From: Porticoccaceae bacterium
Lineage (GTDB): Bacteria; Pseudomonadota; Gammaproteobacteria; Pseudomonadales; Porticoccaceae
Assembly: GCA_030741175.1 (NCBI GenBank)
Contig: JASLVT010000004.1
Coordinates: 1-24,142, forward strand
Length of the DNA stretch: 24,142 bases
Direction of reading: 5' to 3'
The position numbers and the translations under genes are program-made. A model generated the notes under the pieces. It saw only the letters and a program-made list of their open reading frames with translations, made no database searches and was not told the DNA's origin. The stretch's first letter is position 1; the number at the start of each line of letters is the position of its first letter. This document shows, in pieces, positions 20,017 through 24,142 of the stretch.

Positions 20017-20021
20017 AGGAG
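20017..20021 (+). promoter_or_regulatory. Ribosome binding site fixing the DUF47 start
   Basis: AGGAG lies 8 nt before ATG 20030. The frame is open back to 19916, inside recG, but only this start has a proper site and gives the family N-terminus. Confidence 0.75.
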
Positions 20022-20029
20022 AACGGCGT

Positions 20030-20710
20030 ATGGCCTTTAGCAACCCAATTTCGAATTTATTTGGCAAGTCACCGATTAAGCCATTGCAGGAACATATGTC
20101 CCTAGCGGTCAGTTGTGCCTCACAGTTGGAGCCTTTCTTTGATGCAGTGATCACTAATAAATGGTCGAAAGCCAGTAAAGTTTTTGATCAGATTGCTGAC
20201 AAGGAAAACCGTGCCGACGAGCTTAAAAAGCAATTCCGCTTAAATATGCCAAAAAGCTTGTTTATGCCGGTGTCCCGAACGGATCTGCTCAATATTCTTG
20301 CTCAGCAAGATGAGATAGCCAATATGGCCAAAGATGTGTGCGGTATTGTATTGGGTCGCGAGATGGATATCCCTACTGGACTTCAGGCTGACCTTATCGC
20401 GTTTGTTAAAGGCGCGATCGAAACCTGTGACAAGGCATTGAAGGCCATCAATGAACTAGATGAACTCTTGGAAACGGGGTTTACCGGACAAGAAGTCAAA
20501 TTTGTGCAAAAGCTGATACGTGATCTGGACATGCAGGAGCAGAAAGTCGATAAACGTGAACGCAAGCTACGTCACCGTCTATTTAAGCTGGAGGCCGATA
20601 TGCCTCCAGTTGATGTTATGTTTCTGTACAGCACCATCGATAATATCGGTGCCATCGCAGATACCGCTGAGCGCGTAGGCAATAGCCTCGAGCTTTTACT
20701 CGCTAAATAA
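20030..20710 (+). CDS. DUF47/TIGR00153 PhoU-like phosphate transport accessory protein
   Basis: 226 residues, the usual length for TIGR00153. Begins MAFSNPISNLFGKSPIKPLQ and is almost entirely helical, with conserved segments ADKENRADELKKQFRLNMP, LLNILAQQDEIANMAKDV and the C-terminal STIDNIGAIADTAERVGNSL, a PhoU-like metal-binding helical bundle. It is cytoplasmic. Members of this family are encoded next to PiT transporters (for example Pseudomonas PA5208-PA5207) and are thought to modulate them. The PiT gene follows after 21 bp, so the pair is an operon. Its biochemical role is not established. Confidence 0.92.
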   Translation: MAFSNPISNLFGKSPIKPLQEHMSLAVSCASQLEPFFDAVITNKWSKASKVFDQIADKENRADELKKQFRLNMPKSLFMPVSRTDLLNILAQQDEIANMAKDVCGIVLGREMDIPTGLQADLIAFVKGAIETCDKALKAINELDELLETGFTGQEVKFVQKLIRDLDMQEQKVDKRERKLRHRLFKLEADMPPVDVMFLYSTIDNIGAIADTAERVGNSLELLLAK

Positions 20711-20731
20711 ACAGATCTCGGATCAGTCGCT

Positions 20732-22012
20732 ATGGAATTATTTACTACATACGGCACCATTCTTATTTTGATGGCTGCCGCTTTTGGCTTCTTTATGGCT
20801 TGGGGCGTAGGGGCAAACGATGTCGCTAATGCGATGGGTACCTCAGTGGGCTCTAAAGCACTGACCATTAAACAAGCAATTCTTATTGCCATGGTGTTTG
20901 AATTTGCCGGTGCCTATTTGGCTGGCGGCGAAGTCACATCAACAATTCGCAAAGGTATTGTCGATTCAGCGGTGTTTAGTGACCAACCTGACCTGTTGGT
21001 ATTTGGTATGCTATCAGCACTGCTTGCTGCCGGCACCTGGCTGGCGGTAGCCAGTTATATGGGCTGGCCAGTGTCCACTACTCACAGTATTGTCGGCGCC
21101 ATTGTTGGCTTTGCTGCCGTGGGCGTATCCAATAACGCCGTAAACTGGGACAAGGTCAGCACCATTGTCGCCAGCTGGGTAGTATCACCAGTGATGGCCG
21201 GCACCATCTCCTTTGCCATCTTCAGAAGTGTTCAGCAACTGATCCTGATTCAGGACAATCCTTTCGATCGCGCTAAAAAATACGCTCCAATGTATATGTT
21301 TGCGGTCGGCTTCTTGATGGCCATGGTGACATTACTGAAGGGTTTAAAGCATGTTTTTAAAGACTTCGGCATCAAGCTGAGTTACGGAGAGAATGTACTG
21401 TATGCGGCTGCTTTCGGTATTTTAGTCGCTATTATCGGCACCTATCTCCTGAGCAAGGTTGAGCGTGATACCAGCAAGGAGGACGATAACCGCTTCTACA
21501 ATGTTGAAAAAGTATTTGCGGTTCTGATGATCTTTACTGCCTGTAGTATGGCTTTTGCCCATGGTTCAAACGATGTAGCCAACGCAGTTGGACCCTTGGC
21601 CGCGGTAGTCAATGTGGTTAATGCCGGTGGCGATATCGCCGCTAAAAGCATGATGCCGAGCTGGATTTTATTGCTGGGCGGCGCAGGTATCGTTTTCGGT
21701 CTTGCCACCTATGGCTTCAAAGTAATGGGTACCATCGGGCGCAAAATTACCGAACTGACACCCAGTCGTGGTTTTGCCGCTGAACTCGGCGCTGCTGCAA
21801 CGGTGGTATTGGCATCGGGCACTGGGTTACCCATTTCTACCACTCATACCCTAGTGGGTGCAGTATTGGGCGTCGGTATGGCGCGTGGCATCGGCGCGAT
21901 TAACCTGCGCATGGTTGGCTCCATCTTTCTCTCTTGGGTTGTTACACTGCCCGCGGGTGCCGCTTTATCGATTTTATTCTTCTTTTTCTTTAAAGGGGTT
22001 TTTGGCGCTTAG
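20732..22012 (+). CDS. PiT family inorganic phosphate transporter
   Basis: 426 residues with about ten or eleven hydrophobic segments. The two halves each carry a family signature: WGVGANDVANAMGTSVGSKA near the N-terminus and AFAHGSNDVANAVGPLAAV near residues 274-292. Other conserved parts are WPVSTTHSIVGAIVGFA and GLPISTTHTLVGAVLGVG, the inverted-repeat halves. It is a secondary, low-affinity phosphate (or metal-phosphate) transporter in the inner membrane driven by H+ or Na+. It is coupled with the DUF47 gene upstream. The ribosome binding site is weak (GGATC), consistent with coupled expression. A hairpin shared with the converging ACT gene follows. Confidence 0.95.
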   Translation: MELFTTYGTILILMAAAFGFFMAWGVGANDVANAMGTSVGSKALTIKQAILIAMVFEFAGAYLAGGEVTSTIRKGIVDSAVFSDQPDLLVFGMLSALLAAGTWLAVASYMGWPVSTTHSIVGAIVGFAAVGVSNNAVNWDKVSTIVASWVVSPVMAGTISFAIFRSVQQLILIQDNPFDRAKKYAPMYMFAVGFLMAMVTLLKGLKHVFKDFGIKLSYGENVLYAAAFGILVAIIGTYLLSKVERDTSKEDDNRFYNVEKVFAVLMIFTACSMAFAHGSNDVANAVGPLAAVVNVVNAGGDIAAKSMMPSWILLLGGAGIVFGLATYGFKVMGTIGRKITELTPSRGFAAELGAAATVVLASGTGLPISTTHTLVGAVLGVGMARGIGAINLRMVGSIFLSWVVTLPAGAALSILFFFFFKGVFGA

Positions 22013-22050
22013 ACATCGGCGCATACCTTGTCTCCATGGGTTATCCGTAG

Positions 22051-22091
22051 CGCTCTAGAGAGTATTATTATTGTTTAATATATCTAGAGCG
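22051..22091. terminator. Inverted repeat between the convergent PiT and ACT genes
   Basis: CGCTCTAGA (22051-22059) pairs perfectly with TCTAGAGCG (22083-22091). Inside, TATTA (22063-22067) can pair with TAATA (22076-22080), giving a 41-nt imperfect hairpin on either strand. It has no T tract, so it may be a bidirectional 3'-end stabiliser rather than a classical terminator. The ACT gene stop codon (22057-22055) lies within the left arm. Confidence 0.45.
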
Positions 22092-22456
22092 TCGGTCGCC
22101 CTAGACTGCGGCACAAACACATGGTCATGGTAGTAGCCGGCAATCATATTGGCACTGATACCAGCCGCAGCCAACTTCGCCGAGATCAGTGCTGTTAGAC
22201 CAATCGCCTCCAAGCTTGAGTGAATCTGCAAACTGATACAGCGAAACAGACCCTCATAAGCCAGACCATGGGCATCAGCACGGTCCTGCGTTATCACCAA
22301 GGTCAGCCCCTCAGCCTCCTGAAAACTGGCGATCGGCTGGGTCGTTATATAATCGCCATACACACCATCGGACACGGTGCAAAAAACATAGCTGTCATCT
22401 AGTAGTGTTGGAGACAGGGCATGTAAAATAATGTCGATATCTGTTTCACCAGTCAT
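22055..22456 (-). CDS. ACT-domain protein (COG3602-like)
   Basis: 133 residues with two ACT-like halves. The first covers roughly 1-60; the second contains HSSLEAIGLTALISAKLAAA, GISANMIAGYYHDHVFVP and ALDIL, typical of the small CASTOR-type ACT proteins grouped in COG3602. ACT domains bind amino acids or other small ligands; no ligand or partner is known for this protein. A GGTGA site precedes ATG 22456-22454. It lies 14 nt downstream of the 55-residue membrane-protein gene on the same strand. The C-terminus is a run of four Asn residues encoded within the terminal inverted repeat. Confidence 0.85.
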   Translation of the reverse strand: MTGETDIDIILHALSPTLLDDSYVFCTVSDGVYGDYITTQPIASFQEAEGLTLVITQDRADAHGLAYEGLFRCISLQIHSSLEAIGLTALISAKLAAAGISANMIAGYYHDHVFVPQSRATDALDILNNNNTL

Positions 22457-22470
22457 ATTATTTCACCGGC

Positions 22471-22638
22471 CTAGCGATCTAGCGGCCTAGATAGTAGCGC
22501 CAGAGGTAGCGCGAAGGGGCCGAGGAAAAAGCCCATCCAACCCCAAAAACGCGCATTGGCATTGCGGCTCTTGGCGATTTGGTAGCAACCATAGATACAG
22601 AGTATATTCAGTGCAATCAATGCATATGACATGGGCAT
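22471..22638 (-). CDS. Small membrane protein, 55 residues, unknown function
   Basis: An open frame from ATG 22638-22636 to TAG 22473-22471. It has an N-terminal hydrophobic helix (SYALIALNILCIYGCYQIA), a short basic loop (KSRNANAR) and a second hydrophobic segment FWGWMGFFLGPFALPLALL, ending SRPLDR. A basic loop followed by WGxxGFxxGP is a layout often seen in small bacterial inner-membrane proteins. A GAGAGA site lies about 8 nt upstream. A second Met two codons later is an alternative start. It fills the gap between the ACT gene and the next gene upstream. I do not recognise a named family. Confidence 0.68.
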   Translation of the reverse strand: MPMSYALIALNILCIYGCYQIAKSRNANARFWGWMGFFLGPFALPLALLSRPLDR

Positions 22639-22711
22639 AATGTCTATCTCTCACAGTCGATATTTAAGCAAACATTTAAAATATAACCTATCGCACACCC
22701 CATGCGCAGAT

Positions 22712-23257
22712 CTAATCCAATTTCTTACAAAACCCCTGAGCAGGCACATCTAAGGCAGCATTGAATTTACTCGATAGGTTTTGAAAGGCAATTAAACCGG
22801 TCAATTCAATGACTGCATCTTCATCGAAGTGCTGTTTCAGCCTTGTCATTAGCGATTCACTGACCTGTTGATCGGAATAAGTCACTGCCTCTGCATACTC
22901 AAGCGCCACGCGCTCTCTATCATCATAAACCATACTGTCGTGCCAACCTTCAAGCTCTAGCACTTTATCCATTGAGCCTGCTCTTTCCGCCAAGGTAGCG
23001 GCATTAATATCTACACAAAATTCGCACCAATTTATTTGCGACACCCGCACCGTTACCAATGAACGCAGCACTGGATCTAGCGGCGAGCGCTTACGATCAA
23101 GAACGGCATAGAAGCCGGCGACCGCAGCGAACAGTTTTGGTACACGTCCCCAGAGCAGTCCCGGCTCCAGTATCGCGCCATATCTGCGACGCTGGATATA
23201 ATAAAGTGGTCTTAGCCACAGGGGATAGGTTGCTAGAGGCTTTACAGGAATATGCAT
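22712..23257 (-). CDS. Carboxymuconolactone decarboxylase/AhpD-fold protein
   Basis: 181 residues. The segment INWCEFCVDINAATLAE puts a CxxC pair at Cys78 and Cys81, the redox-active motif of AhpD-like members of the CMD family, with the further conserved ERVALEYAEAVT and GLIAFQNLSSKFNAALDV. Family members act in thiol-based peroxide defence or as decarboxylases; the CxxC points to the former, but the substrate is unknown. Not preceded by an obvious ribosome binding site at ATG 23257-23255. It lies upstream of the small membrane protein gene by about 73 bp and downstream of the metallo-hydrolase gene by about 44 bp on the same strand. Confidence 0.87.
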   Translation of the reverse strand: MHIPVKPLATYPLWLRPLYYIQRRRYGAILEPGLLWGRVPKLFAAVAGFYAVLDRKRSPLDPVLRSLVTVRVSQINWCEFCVDINAATLAERAGSMDKVLELEGWHDSMVYDDRERVALEYAEAVTYSDQQVSESLMTRLKQHFDEDAVIELTGLIAFQNLSSKFNAALDVPAQGFCKKLD

Positions 23258-23301
23258 AGAGTCATTTTACTCGCGATAAAGTGAAGGATTTATCATATAT
23301 G

Positions 23302-24142
23302 TCAAAGTTCAAGACGAATACCCTCACTAGTGATATTAAACCCAGCCGCACGCACCCGCTTCGAGGCTTGACTATCGGCGTCAAGCAATGGGTTGGTATG
23401 GTTCATATGGATAAACCATACTTTATTGCGCTGCTCTACAGAGAGTGCACCGAGCCTTTGCATGGTTTCAGTGACTAATGGATGTGGCACTTTAGACATA
23501 TCACGACCGGGTAGCTCACCATCATCAAAGAACGTCGCATCCAATAGCGCGTAGTCAACCTGGGTAATAAGCTCGGCTATATCGGTATCCCAAACAGACC
23601 ACTTATTAATATCTGGAATAAATACCGCAGTCTTACTGGGTCCTTCGATAAGATAACCGACGGTTTCAGAAAACTCATCGCGGTGAGGGACCAAAAACGG
23701 CGTGATGGTGATGCCATTAACATCCAGTGCTTGGTTGTGTTGTAGACCTCGTAGTGAAATATTGCCGTAGTCGACTAGCTGGCTCCAAGGCCCATTCTTG
23801 GCCAAATACTCCGCCATTTTAGGCATTGCATAGACGGGGATATTATTGCTACCCATAGCCTCATGACCAAAAAACATCAGTCCAGCATAATGTCCAATAT
23901 GCGCATGGGTGAGAAAGACCCCCTCAAAAGTATACTGCGTTGAGGGCGCCTCTTGCTCCAAATTATATAATTGCTGAGGTAGATTTGGCGTCGCTTCAAA
24001 AAGTATCTTTGTTTTGGCAACGGGGTCAATCAACGCTATTGAGGTTGCACCGCGCTGCAGTGTTTTATTCTCCCATCCGGGCATGCAATGAGGTTGATAA
24101 CAGCCCGCTTGAGGATATCCCGCATCCTGCGCCACACCCAGT
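23302..24142 (-). CDS. PqqB-like MBL-fold metallo-hydrolase, partial at right edge
   Basis: The frame stays open to the right edge, so the N-terminus is missing. About 280 residues are visible. The first visible residues (LGVAQDAGYPQAGC) match the start of the mature region in PqqB-like proteins, so little is lost apart from a few residues or a signal peptide; the GTG at 24135 is internal. The metal-site motif is THAHIGHYAGLMFFG (HxHxGH instead of the usual HxHxDH), characteristic of the PqqB subgroup. VPHRDEFSETVGYLIEG, IPDINKW, DYALLDATFF and WFIHMNHTNPLL follow. No other pqq gene is visible, so a role in pyrroloquinoline quinone synthesis is doubtful; it may be a related hydrolase of unknown substrate. 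Confidence 0.85.
   Translation of the reverse strand, partial: LGVAQDAGYPQAGCYQPHCMPGWENKTLQRGATSIALIDPVAKTKILFEATPNLPQQLYNLEQEAPSTQYTFEGVFLTHAHIGHYAGLMFFGHEAMGSNNIPVYAMPKMAEYLAKNGPWSQLVDYGNISLRGLQHNQALDVNGITITPFLVPHRDEFSETVGYLIEGPSKTAVFIPDINKWSVWDTDIAELITQVDYALLDATFFDDGELPGRDMSKVPHPLVTETMQRLGALSVEQRNKVWFIHMNHTNPLLDADSQASKRVRAAGFNITSEGIRLEL

Overview
The window is a compact, housekeeping-rich chromosomal stretch from a gammaproteobacterium. The protein sequences (SerA, L28, L33, CoaBC, ArgB, SlmA, RNase PH, YicC, SpoT, OxyR, RecG) are closest in memory to Pseudomonas/Cellvibrio-type and enterobacterial homologues. The gene order (radC, coaBC, algC, argB ... rph, yicC, gmk, rpoZ, spoT, ridA ... 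oxyR, recG) resembles the Pseudomonas layout. I suspect a marine Cellvibrionales/SAR92-like lineage, but that is inference. I saw no mobile element, CRISPR array, rRNA or tRNA gene.

Layout. (1) 1-1638: a divergent pair, an FAD-linked D-2-hydroxyacid dehydrogenase (left edge, minus) and serA (plus). (2) 1898-2181: a cold-shock gene with a long leader and a clear terminator. (3) 2238-3555, minus: radC, then rpmB-rpmG with their own promoter and terminator. (4) 3637-9171, plus: coaBC, a long membrane-anchored algC, argB and slmA, with junctions that touch or overlap (pantothenate-to-CoA, sugar phosphates, arginine, division-site control). (5) 9220-10593, minus: rph-pyrE. (6) 10704-15978, plus: yicC, a secreted S1/P1-type nuclease, gmk, rpoZ, spoT, ridA. 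(7) 15991-16839, minus: a YeeZ-like epimerase-fold gene divergent from oxyR-recG (16913-19938). (8) 20030-22012: a DUF47/PhoU-like protein and a PiT phosphate transporter. (9) 22055-24142, minus: an ACT-domain protein, a 55-residue membrane protein, a carboxymuconolactone-decarboxylase-fold protein and a PqqB-like metallo-hydrolase cut by the right edge.

How the genes fit together. SerA and the D-2-hydroxyacid (probably D-2-hydroxyglutarate) dehydrogenase form a known metabolic couple. gmk, rpoZ and spoT connect guanine nucleotides, RNA polymerase and (p)ppGpp. rph-pyrE links RNA 3'-end processing with pyrimidine synthesis. DUF47-PiT is a phosphate-uptake pair.

No wholly new system stands out. 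The most notable deviations are: an OxyR that keeps the peroxidatic Cys199 but has Leu at the position of the resolving Cys208; a SpoT with a hybrid E-x-K-D loop; an AlgC carrying two membrane helices, an extracytoplasmic domain and an acidic, tandemly repeated linker; the absence of dut from between coaBC and its usual neighbours; and a periplasmic nuclease placed between yicC and gmk. No gene-free stretch exceeds 300 bases; the longest, 1639-1897, holds the cold-shock leader and candidate promoter.
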